Assembly: GCF_947507565.1 (NCBI RefSeq) | Contig: NC_089182.1 | Coordinates: forward strand, 1,736,001-1,800,000 | DNA length: 64,000 nucleotides | Source: Oscarella lobularis | Taxonomy: Eukaryota > Porifera > Homoscleromorpha > Homosclerophorida > Oscarellidae | Direction of reading: 5' to 3' | Shown: one piece after another, positions 49,287 through 64,000 of the stretch | How the letters are laid out: each line of letters begins with the position of its first letter | Numbering within the stretch: position 1 is the first letter of the stretch | The notes under the pieces: generated by a model | Databases searched by the model: none | Seen by the model: the letters and a program-made list of their open reading frames with translations, nothing else | Told to the model about the DNA's origin: nothing | Position numbers and translations under genes: made by a program

Positions 49287-49956
49287 CGTTTTATTGGGAG
49301 CGCAAAGCAATGACGTGTGACAAGGACTGGAATGAGCGATCGAGCGAGGGTTGAAAAAGGCTGGCGGATACTAAGCTGTTGTGATTGACAATGACGTTCA
49401 GAGCCACGGTCCCGGAGAGAGAATCCAGCAGTACGTAATTAAAAGAAGCACTAAAGAGAAACAGACGGAAGAACACGGCCTATATAGACATACATACTAT
49501 TCTTACAGTGCGATTCATTCAGGCTGCTGTTTTCTGGGGCGCTTTTTTAAACAAGAAGTTGATCGTAGGCTAATCAATAACAACGTGATTAAAAACTCTA
49601 ACTATAGTATGAACGCAGGTGTGAACGAGACATGAATTAATTAAATAATTAACCGATGATTCTGGATACATATCCTGGCTCAGTTACCTTCAAGTTCTTT
49701 TGCTAGGATGCTGGATGAGACTTCTTTTGTCGCCACTGTTTGCAATTGGTCAATCAGAGTTACTAGGAAGGTCTCGTGTGCGTGTACCATTTTTTTGATA
49801 CTTCACACCACGGATACTTATTACTAGCCTAGTATCCGTGTTCACACCGAATGCACTGGCAAGTCAGTTTGATGTCACCCACGTCGAAGTTCGTACAAAG
49901 AATTACGAGCGCGCGTTACACGACGCCATTGTTGTCCGACCCCAAGCAGTTGAGCG
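49287..49956. other. Divergent intergenic region with receptor relic
   Basis: Between divergent gene C and SMARCA4. It should hold both promoters and also contains relic E (49680-49890) with a 10-bp hairpin at 49809-49840. No other gene was seen. Confidence 0.5.
49680..49890 (-). pseudogene. Receptor tail relic (relic E) beside SMARCA4
   Basis: Two pieces match the receptor tails. Near 49680-49745 the GGCTCAGTTACCTTC text equals that after gene A's last exon. Near 49783-49885 the text (GTACCATTTTTTTGATACTTCACACC...GCACTGGCAAGTCAGTTTGATGTC) parallels the KYQKG / SSAYG exon of genes A and C. Frames are broken and ectodomain exons are absent. An inverted repeat (49809-49818 / 49831-49840) interrupts it. 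Confidence 0.6.
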
Positions 49957-55713
<5,757 letters not shown>

Positions 55714-55852
55714 CTATTAGACAACTACTAAGGTGGAATTAGATTTTGTGTGTCAGAGTTTTTCTTTTAGGCGATCAATATTATCACTCCCAATCTAGAT
55801 AAGAAGACGTGACGTTTTGTTATTCATTAATGAAGCTAAAACTCGCATATGA

Positions 55853-56908
55853 TCATTTCTTAGTAGGAGTTTGAGTGACAACGTGGTCAATGATGCCAAA
55901 GGTCTTTGCTTCTTCCGCCGACATGAAAGTGTCTCGTTCTATGATCTCTTCTAAACATACACACGCAAGAAAACGCCAAGCAATACAGAGACAAGCTAGA
56001 CGAGTGGGATTGTGCATACCAATAGTCTTGAGATCCTGATTTGTATGCTTTTCATAGATTCCGTTTATGATTTTCTTCATCTTGATGATTTCCTCGGCGT
56101 GAATCTGAATGTCCGTTGCCCGACCCTACCCATGCAATCAAAGAAGCAGATCTTCCTCTCCTCTCTCTCCCACACACGCGTGCAAATATTTACTTCAGCG
56201 TATCCAGAAGGCTGATGTATCATGACGCGAGAGTGAGGCAGTGAGTATCGAAGACCCGCTCTGCCCGCTGCAAGAAGAAGGGAGCCCATGCTACACGCTT
56301 GACCAACACACCAGGTAGAAATGGGAGGCTGTAGATACTATACAGAAAGCCAATAGAAAAGAATACATAATCTAAAGATAAGGGCACCATGCCTGCATGG
56401 TGTCATAGATGGCAAGACCTGCGGTCACAGAGCCCCCTGCAACGACACTGCTATTGCCAGGGCAATAGACGTATAATATTTGATTCGAACCCGGACTGTT
56501 GATGTAGACGTGGATGGGATCTCTTGGAGCTTGGGACTGGAGAAATAGAAGTTGGGCGACGACCGAGCTGCACATCGCGTCTGTGACCTGGAACATATGA
56601 CGCTGAGGTCGGTGCGTGATTCGGAGCTTACTGGTCCCATCAGGCATATGATTCGGTCCTTGAGAAGACGAGAGTAGATGTCGTACGCTCGCTCTTCTCG
56701 GCCCTTGACGAAATGTTTGGCGAAACGTAACACGGCGACGTATTGCTAAACTAACCGACTGCTCTATGACAATAGGAGCATATGGGTTCAGAGAAGCGCG
56801 GCCACTGAAGAGAAAACGACGCGAGAGAAGTCTGAACATCCTTAAATTTCCCGTACAACCGTCGAACTTGGCTCGAATGCACGCTCGAAGGATGAGGCGC
56901 CTACGCAA
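55853..56908 (-). CDS. CLPP: Mitochondrial ATP-dependent Clp protease proteolytic subunit
   Basis: Serine protease of the mitochondrial matrix that degrades unfolded proteins with ClpX. Exons: 56908-56756, 56703-56632, 56587-56491, 56436-56393, 56337-56194, 56125-56020, 55950-55853. The Arg-rich N-terminus ([12 protein letters not shown]... or from [11 protein letters not shown]) fits a mitochondrial targeting peptide; the true start could be either Met. Family motifs: [30 protein letters not shown], catalytic Ser in [12 protein letters not shown], catalytic His in [32 protein letters not shown] with catalytic Asp region FGIIDHVV. It ends soon after the core, so it lacks the long C-terminal extension of human CLPP. 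The intron 56392-56338 uses a GC donor. The 3' end meets SMARCA4 convergently, 139 bp apart. Confidence 0.95.
56338..56392 (-). other. GC-AG intron in CLPP
   Basis: ATGCAG|GCATGG ... TGTATAG|TATCTACAG joins TMQ to [12 protein letters not shown] in phase 0, exactly as the family sequence TMQYILNPICTWCVG requires. No GT donor in phase was found. Confidence 0.7.
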
Positions 56909-57490
56909 CTATTGTCCTCATTGAAAAGCGGTGGCGGCGACGACGCATCGGCCTTGGGCAACCCCCGGTCCCCGAACCCTTTGCCGCATAATTTCTAGCT
57001 CCGAGTCGTCAACGCCATGTGCATAGACTACGTGATGTTTCTGGCCACGTTTGGCCACGGTCTTCCTGGTTTTACAGTAGAATAGTATCGTGATATCGCT
57101 CAGTTTGAAACCGAAGGCGATGCCGGTGGAATGCCATTCACGTCCTGTGAGCGTCTCGATATAAGCAAATCAGAGCGAAACCGAAAGAGGGCTCATCTTA
57201 GACTGACGCTTTGACATAGACTACTGTACTGGTTTTGCAAACGTCGTTTGCTTAATTAATTGGGAATTCATCGGGCGACTACGGTATATCATGGGAAAAC
57301 TGCCCGGCGGTGCATGCACTGCATGCCATGCAGCTGCACGTAATCTAATGCAATCTCCATTTAGTTTCGCTTTCAAGTTTCAATACGAATTGATTCTTCC
57401 CGAAGCTATTCTTTCAAAGTGCTGCACAGATAAAAACAAAAGCTCAAGCAGTCGCCACGGCAGTTTGTCGTATACGTCTACCTATACGCC
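56909..57490. other. Divergent intergenic region
   Basis: About 580 bp between CLPP and the LRR gene, transcribed away from each other. It should hold both promoters. I see no gene or repeat. Confidence 0.5.
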
Positions 57491-60400
57491 ATGCTTCGCC
57501 GCACGTCCGAGTCGCTGCTACTGCTTCTTATCTGCGCCCTTGGCGGTATTCATGGGAGCTGTCAGCGGTACTGCGCCTGCAACTTGAAAAGAGGAATCAT
57601 TGACTGCTCACGAAAGTCGCTTACTCGTTTGCCTCCCGCCGAGAGTCTACCTCGAAATGCAACTACCTTGTATTAATTAACTAGAGAGCCGCTTTGCATG
57701 CAGCTAATCGTTATGTTTAGCGTATTTGATGACAACGCAATTGACCATATAGATCCGGACTACTTTGAGCATTTTCAAAATTTAATATTGATGCAAGTGA
57801 AATTAGGTACATGTATGGTGTGACGCAACGTCGCGTATGTCTCTTTTCATAGCTCAGGGCGGTCGAATCGTCTGTCAGAGCCATTTGTCTTGCCCAACAA
57901 TCTCCGCCTATTGTATGGTGTGCATAACGCTCTAGAGTTCGTCTCACAATGTGAGCATCTAGAGACCTGAGCAGAAACCGTTTGAAGTCAGCGAAAGGGT
58001 TTTTTCGAAATGGAACCACGTACAATATGCTAATGACGATGTAAGAAAGCTGAGAACGCGCAGACAGTTGGATACCTACTTACCGTGTACGGCAGAGAGC
58101 TGGGGCATAACAGGATCAAAAATCTGGGAAGTAGAGCCTTTTCGAATATGTCTCGGCTCGAATATTTGTACGTACGAATTATTAATTATTAATCAAGTGA
58201 GCAGAAGCAAATTAATTAACACAGCATTCCTTTATATTAGAAATTTGCAATCAAACGACCTGGAAGTCATTGGTAAAGAAGGAATTAGCTATCTTCCGCA
58301 GTTGTCATATTTGTACATAATTAATACCAGTAAACGGCAGGGCATTTTTGATTCTTATGTTGACGTAGAAATCTTGCCGACAACTATTTAGAAAAACTTA
58401 CAAAATGGATGCTGACGTCGCTCGGATCTTGCCACAGCGTGCTCCCAATTCGGTTTGAAGCGTAAGCCAAGTTACACCGCGGTAATCGAGTATCGCTATA
58501 GGACACGTGCACTTTCTGGGACTTTCTAGAGATCTACGCGGGAATCTTATCCGCGAGCTGACGGCTGATAGTTTAGACCTACCTTGCGCCTTTTGTTTGT
58601 AAGTCATTTACCGTAGTCGGCATTCATGCATTATGTAATGTTCTTATTTTTATCTGAGTGCAGAAGGCTTCAGTCAAACCGTATTCGCACAATTGATCGT
58701 CGAGCTTTTCTTTCGCTATCTTCTCTATTTACACTGTAAGGCTCGTAGCATGTCAAAAAGCTGTTAGTTTCATATACGCATCAATCGCGCATTAGGGAAT
58801 AAATGAATATGTATATAGAGAACTGGCTCATAATGAAATCCGACACCTGGAGGAAAGCACATTCAAAGCTCAAACAGCTCTCTATTCTTTGTAAAAAGTA
58901 GATCAAGCTAAATTTTCATGTCATTCTGTACGTGTATATAGAGATTTGTCCGAGAACCTGATAACGTCGCTACACGGCGCTCTTTTTCAGAAGGGGAGTT
59001 ACATCGCTCAATTGTATATATAACTCGCGTATACGCTGCTCTCCCCAATTTAATCTTCTTGCAATGCAGAACTTTATTTAACAACAACGTTTCCGTACTA
59101 GACGCGCTACTAGACACCATTACAGTGAACGTTTTGTACGTCTTATAGTATTCGGATAAAATTACCTAATTTCTGGCTATTTTTTAATTAGAGACGTTTC
59201 TGGAAACCGTTTAGAGAAATTGCCGACTGCAATTTCAAACAGAACACTTTTACGAGAAATGTAAACATGCACTTGTAACCATTAATTAATTAATTAATTA
59301 GCTAAACATTGTATACCATGGTGAAGACACGCTGCGTACAACAGAATTGGAATTGTGAGAGCTGCAACATTCAGATCTTTGACCAACTTGGAAGTTCTGT
59401 GCGTGTGCATTTAGTGCGTGCGCTAGCATTGTTTCTAATACTTTGATTTACAGAAATCTAATCGGAAATAATGTGACAACTTTCGAAGAGGGGGCGTTCT
59501 CCGATTTGGACAAAATAAACGAAATGTACGAACACCTATATCTCAAAATTAGCAAAATTCAAAGATTGCTTTAGTTATCTACAAGACAATCCACTTCATT
59601 CTATTCCAAGAGACGCATTTGCTTTCTCTCGTTTGCACAGTCAGAGTACAGCTATGTAAAATTGAGAGGATCTTGGGCGTTATAATAGTAAGTGTTTTTA
59701 TTAGCTACCTTAATTGTTCGGCTACAAACGAATTACCGCCGTTCTCAAACACAATTCATGTGTATGTAAAATTGATGTATGAGCTAGGTGATTGTTTTAC
59801 TTTAACCGTGCTCTTTCACCTATAAACTCAGGCACTGCGTAACTAAAGCCACGAATATGACTCTCAAAGCAACTTACCCATCTGCTGTATACTTCTCTGC
59901 AATGGGATATGCTTGTCAACAACAACAATACATGGAAAATACATTGGGGTCAGCACTTTGTACTCAGTGCCCAATAGGAACATACGGAGATGCATCGCAC
60001 TTGAATAGTAAATCGGGCTGCTCTCCTTGTCCACCAGGTAGAACGTCCTAGCTCAGCAGTATAGGATTCTTATTAGTCGGGTTACGTTTTCACAGGGGGA
60101 TTTTATCAAGATACAACTGCACAAAACAAGTGTTTATCTTGTGGAAATGGGAAATACGTGCCTTTACACAGAAGTCCCGGCAAGACCGCGGCTGACTGCA
60201 TAGTGTGTCCAGCAGGAACTAACACTACCAACGACGCCCATTATCGTGCTTGCTTCTGTTTAGACAATCATTACAGATTTAATCGATTTGGCGAGTGTTA
60301 CATGTGTTCTGACAATGGACAGAAGTGTTCAGACGATTCGCTGTCAGTTGGAGTCGGTTATTGGATGAGCTGGAACATATCCGATGATTACAACGGAACG

Positions 60401-61995
60401 CAGCTCGAGAATGAATACGCACACTTCGTCGAGAATTTGAAGATAAAAAGTGACGATTATTCTCGCGACACTCTCGCGTACACCAAACCGTTTCCTCGAA
60501 TTCATTGGTGTCCTATTGAAGACAGTTGCAATGGAGGAGCGGATGGTAGTCAAAAGACGCGAATACGACAATCAGACATGTGCTCACAAGGATACAAAGG
60601 CATTCTATGCGCCGTGTGCGAGTCGTCGCACTATTCTTGGTTTCAAAAATGCTACAAATGTCCATCGGCATGGAGAACGGCTCTCCAAATATTAGGCGTT
60701 ATTGCACTCGTGATCACAGTCATTGTACTCCTACGCTTCGCCGAGAAAGTTCAAAAGAGTGGCAAACACAGTCTAGCCGATCACGTAGCAGCAAAAATCA
60801 AAATCGTCGTCGGATTCGGTCAAGTAATGTCCGGAGTCATTCAAGCATTGGCTCATATACGGTGGCCACACGTGTTACTGTCATTCGGTCAATATCTGAA
60901 AATTATTGAACTGAACGTCATCGCGGTAGCAGCACCATCATGCTTGTCAAACTCATTGAGACTCAACGCACTGACAACTCCGATATTTACCGTAAGCTGT
61001 CAAGCAGTTCTTTTATGTATGATCTGGACGTACTATGGAATCAGATACATTGCTCTACCGAAATGCCGCAAACGAGGTTCGATATCAGAGCGAAATGCAT
61101 CGTCAGCTCAAAAGTCATGTCTACGGAATAGTTGGTGGTTGTTATTCGTATGCTATCCAGCCAATACAGCTCAAATAGTAGCCGTTTTACCATACAAACC
61201 GTGGACGTGCTTGAGCATATGTCTATCGTCTGATACAAACAAGCCATTTTGCAAATGGTTTTTGAAAACCGACTTGAGCTTAGAATGTAACTACGACGAA
61301 TCTAAGTCGGTGTGGATAATTTGCTGGTCACTGATGGTGTACGTCGTGGGACTTCCGATTCTAATGTTCGTCGGTCTCTACTTCAAACACAAACTTTTCA
61401 AACAAACAGAGCACAGTGGCGATGAAGATGACGAACCTCTGATGCGCTCACCAGTCACTCTTGGTGACAATATCATTGAATCGCTTCATTTCCTGACCGA
61501 GAATTACGAGACAAAGTTCTGGTACTGGGAAGTAATGGAGATGTTTCGCAAATTCGTTCTGACGTGTGGCATTCAATTTTTCGGTCAAGATAGTCACTCC
61601 GGTGTAGCGATAGCGGCAATTCTGGCAAATGTGTTTCTACTTCTTCACGCTCAATTTCAGCCAATCAAGAGAAGGTCTGAACACCGGTTGCAATTGTTGT
61701 CGCTGTTCGTCATATCTCTAAATCTAATGTTGGGGACTCTCCTAGTCCTATCAAGTCAAAACACCAGCTCGACCGAGAGGGATATGTTCTCGGTCAGTTT
61801 ACTCGTCGTGAACGGGCTCTTTATTCTCTTCATATTGGGTAGGCTACTGAATAGGATTTGACGTGCGTTTTATTATATTCAATTTATTTAGGAAAGATTG
61901 TACTTCACTTGATATGGTCGTGCAAAAGAGTGAAGAACAGCCGTCAGAAGTGTCAGTTCAACGATTTTCTTGTGAACTTTCTAAACGGTAATTAG
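57491..61995 (+). CDS. LRR and cysteine-rich multi-pass membrane protein
   Basis: Surface protein with a signal peptide (MLRRTSESLLLLLICALGGIHG), an LRR N-cap (CQRYCACNLKRGIIDCSRKSL, 57491-57669), about nine leucine-rich repeats mostly one per small phase-2 exon (57721 to about 59760; for example NEIRHLEESTF, DLSENLITSLHGALF, GNRLEKLPTAI, NNVTTFEEGAF, DNPLHSIPRDAF), Cys-rich GCC2/GCC3 (ephrin-receptor-like) modules (about 59832-60340, CPIGTYGD, CPPGGFYQDTT, CPAGTNTTND), then about eight membrane helices in one long exon 60096-61838. The last exon 61892-61995 ends in TAG. The membrane part belongs to a widespread but uncharacterised type often labelled ephrin-receptor-like. Ligand and signalling are unknown. 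Several LRR exons in 57.8-58.6 kb could not be joined cleanly, so the exact repeat number is uncertain. Confidence 0.75.
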
Positions 61996-62041
61996 TCCTT
62001 CGTTTCACCGAACATTGCTATCCCGTATAACGTGTACGCAC

Positions 62042-64000
62042 ATGGCTACAAGTACGACTCTCGCTCGTCAACTTAGAAACCTCGCCGCGCCCGGCCTATC
62101 GGAATTTCGCGAGGAGCAAACAGGTTGTCGCGCGTCGATTTTATTCGACTGGCGCGAAGCGGCGACAATCGGCCGCGGCGAAATCCACGCTCTCGCTCGC
62201 GCGGGTCTCGCCGACCTCGTCGCCGTCAACGCAGCCGCCTTCGCCGAATTTTCCGACACGCTCTTCGACGAAGCGTCCTTATCATTCGAACGCGGCACGA
62301 CGAGCGGCCCGAACGGCGACGCTCTCGTCGCGGCGACAATCGAACGCTTTCTCCTACGCCTATCGCCCTATTTTCTCCTCGGAGCCGCGCACAAGTGCCT
62401 CGAGTGGCTCGTGCGCGCCTACGCGATCCACCGACACGACGCGACGTCGCTCGTCGAGTGCGCGCTGCCCTACTACGCGACGCGAACGTTCGCGCGCGTC
62501 CTGCGCGTCGTCGCGCTCGACGCGCCGACGCAGCAGCAGCGACGCTGGGCGTGGCTCGCGGCGTCCACTCGCGCCGGCGCGCCGCTCGCGCGCGACGCGT
62601 TCGTGCGCCACTGCGCCGCCACGCCGGCGACGTTCGAATTCGTCTGCAACATGATACCGCGTGCCGTCGCCGTTGCCGTGGCAACGACGACGACGACGAA
62701 TAATTCGCTCAAGACTTTGTGCGCGTTTTACGCTTCGTCGATCGTCGGCGCTTTGGATGTCGTCGATGTCGTCGGGGAGGAGACGATCGGTCGGCTCGTG
62801 CCGCACCTACTCGTCGGACTCAGATCCGAATGGGTCGACTATGCGATGGCGTCGCTTATGATCGTCACCCAATTGGCGTCGCGCGTTCAATTGCACGAGA
62901 AAGTAGTCGTGACGATTTCTGACGTCATATCTAAGGTTAGAATTCGGCCACGCTTTGTTTTTTGTCTTTTCTAACGTTTGTCCATCAAAGTCGTCGCGAG
63001 TTGAAACGGGCATCGAGGCGTTGGCGTGTCTCGCGTACTTGTGCGAAAGTCAAACGCATTGCAAATTGACAAAAAAGTCTGATGCTCCACCTAGAGGAGA
63101 GCGTCGATCAAAGCAACTACATTTTTTTCTCTCTAGAGCCGTCCGAGCTCTCTGTCGGCGCAGTTTCGTACTGCCTCACCTGCAAAAACTCTCTGCTTCT
63201 CATGACGTCGGCGCGTTGATTCGACTGCTCGGGTGCCGGCTGATGGGCCTGGCGACCAGTCGTCTGACTGGGACCGAGGGCTCAATTGAGGACATGGACG
63301 TCGAGGAGCTCACCAACGTCTATTCGGACGTTTTTGTAAAGATCGTCACGACGGTGAAAATCGATCGCGAGACTGTCGTCAGTCTAGCGAGGCAAGGAGA
63401 CGATTATGTCGCGAAGAGAAGGACGATTTTTCTTTTCCCAGATCTGTACTGCATCGCTATTTGAAAGTTCGACGGAAAATGGGTGCCGGCGATAAGAATC
63501 AATTGCACGTCGTCATGAAGCCGATGATCAGATGCTTGGCGACTCGGCAAGAGTCAAAAACAAGAAAACCTAAAAGAAATATCACGAGAATTTATTTTTT
63601 TCAGGCATTCTTCGGACTTTGACGTCGCCTTGGAGGGTCATTTGAAGGAGGTGTCGGGCGACAGCAGAGGCGCCGACGCCGACGACGACGACGACGATAG
63701 CGGAGCCGAAGCGACGGCATCTCAATCCGACGAGATGCTGACGTGGACTCAGGAATTCCTCGCGTTGGCTTTAGGCGGACTAAAGCACGGAACCGTAATA
63801 AAAACGCAACTACTTCCTTAGGAGTTGAAAATCGTTTTTTTTTCGAAAAAAAGGTAATATCCGGTTCGCTCGGCATGACTCTAACGCTTAGTTTGCATCA
63901 TCCGAACGTCGACGTACGACGACTTGCGGTCCTACACCTTCGAACGTCGCTCACGGAAATATCACAGGTTCGTAGTAGAGGGATAGTATATAGGCTCTAA
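62042..64000 (+). CDS. HEATR1: HEATR1 / UTP10, 5' part
   Basis: Nucleolar HEAT-repeat protein of the small-subunit processome (t-UTP), needed for rRNA transcription and processing by family knowledge. Exons: 62042-62935, 62991-63076, 63137-63391, 63442-63552, 63605-63794, 63854-63967, continuing beyond the window. The start MATSTTLARQL matches the family start MTSLAQQL. Diagnostic stretches follow: ASILFDWREAATI, LSPYFLLGAAHKCLEWLVR, SLVECALPYYATRTFARVLRV and FEFVCNMI. An acidic insert (ADADDDDDDSGAE) is encoded at about 63670-63710. The intron 63392-63441 uses a GC donor. Exon 1 is very GC-rich with many CGC codons. It begins only 46 bp after the stop of the upstream LRR gene on the same strand. 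Confidence 0.93.
63392..63441 (+). other. GC-AG intron in HEATR1
   Basis: CTAGCGAG|GCAAGG ... TTCCCAG|ATCTGTACTG in phase 2 gives SLARSVLHRYLKVRRK. Reading through instead leads to a stop without family similarity. Confidence 0.8.

Noticed and set aside
62226-62806. Long Arg-rich frames on both strands over HEATR1 exon 1
   Set aside because: The region is GC-rich with many CGC/GCG words, so all six frames stay open. Only the HEATR1 frame matches a known protein.

Overview
The window is intron-dense animal genomic DNA, not bacterial or viral. Almost every gene is cut into short exons by GT-AG introns of about 45-65 bp, with a few GC-AG introns. The gene set is metazoan: piRNA-type Tudor protein, LDL receptor, USP24, BRG1/SMARCA4, ClpP, HEATR1, an ALK/ROS/insulin-receptor-type tyrosine kinase and a GT29 sialyltransferase. 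Compact spacing, tiny introns and TSP1/F5-8C/FN3 receptors suggest an early-branching animal, most likely a sponge (possibly Oscarella-like). That assignment is inference. The sequence carries no species marker I can prove.

Layout. 1-3272 (+): 3' part of a multi-Tudor protein. 3273-5724: intergenic with nested palindromic repeats. 5725-9136 (+): complete LDL receptor homologue with 8 LA repeats, EGF modules, one YWTD propeller, a TM helix and an FDNPAY tail. 9500-11754 (-): unrecognised protein with a possible RFX-like winged helix and an AAEK pentad repeat. 11921-23047 (-): USP24. 23242-24357 (-): intronless sialyltransferase. 24358-26798: mostly intergenic, with hairpins and one doubtful exon.

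26799-49286 (-) is the notable region: four related receptor genes in tandem. Gene A (26799-30530), a large receptor tyrosine kinase (31394-40622), gene B (41494-47058) and gene C (47819-49286) share a signal-peptide exon ending in phase 1 followed by an F5/8C domain. A, B and C also share Ig, TM and tail modules ending in a Y(A/T)EI motif, and lack a kinase. The kinase gene has four YxxM motifs in its tail. Between and beside these genes lie broken receptor exons and broken copies of USP24 exon 1, so the cluster seems to have grown by segmental duplication.

49957-55713 (+): SMARCA4/BRG1 (QLQ, HSA, BRK, SNF2 helicase, SnAC, bromodomain). 55853-56908 (-): mitochondrial ClpP. 57491-61995 (+): LRR, cysteine-rich, multi-pass membrane protein. 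62042-64000 (+): 5' part of HEATR1/UTP10, cut by the window end.

Working together: the Tudor protein (germline RNA), SMARCA4, USP24, ClpP and HEATR1 are unrelated housekeeping or nuclear genes. The receptor cluster may be a functional set: a kinase that could recruit PI3K, surrounded by kinase-less relatives with SH2-type tyrosine motifs. Exon borders were placed by eye from splice consensus, reading frame and family alignment remembered from known proteins. Gene spans are given, with key exons in the text.
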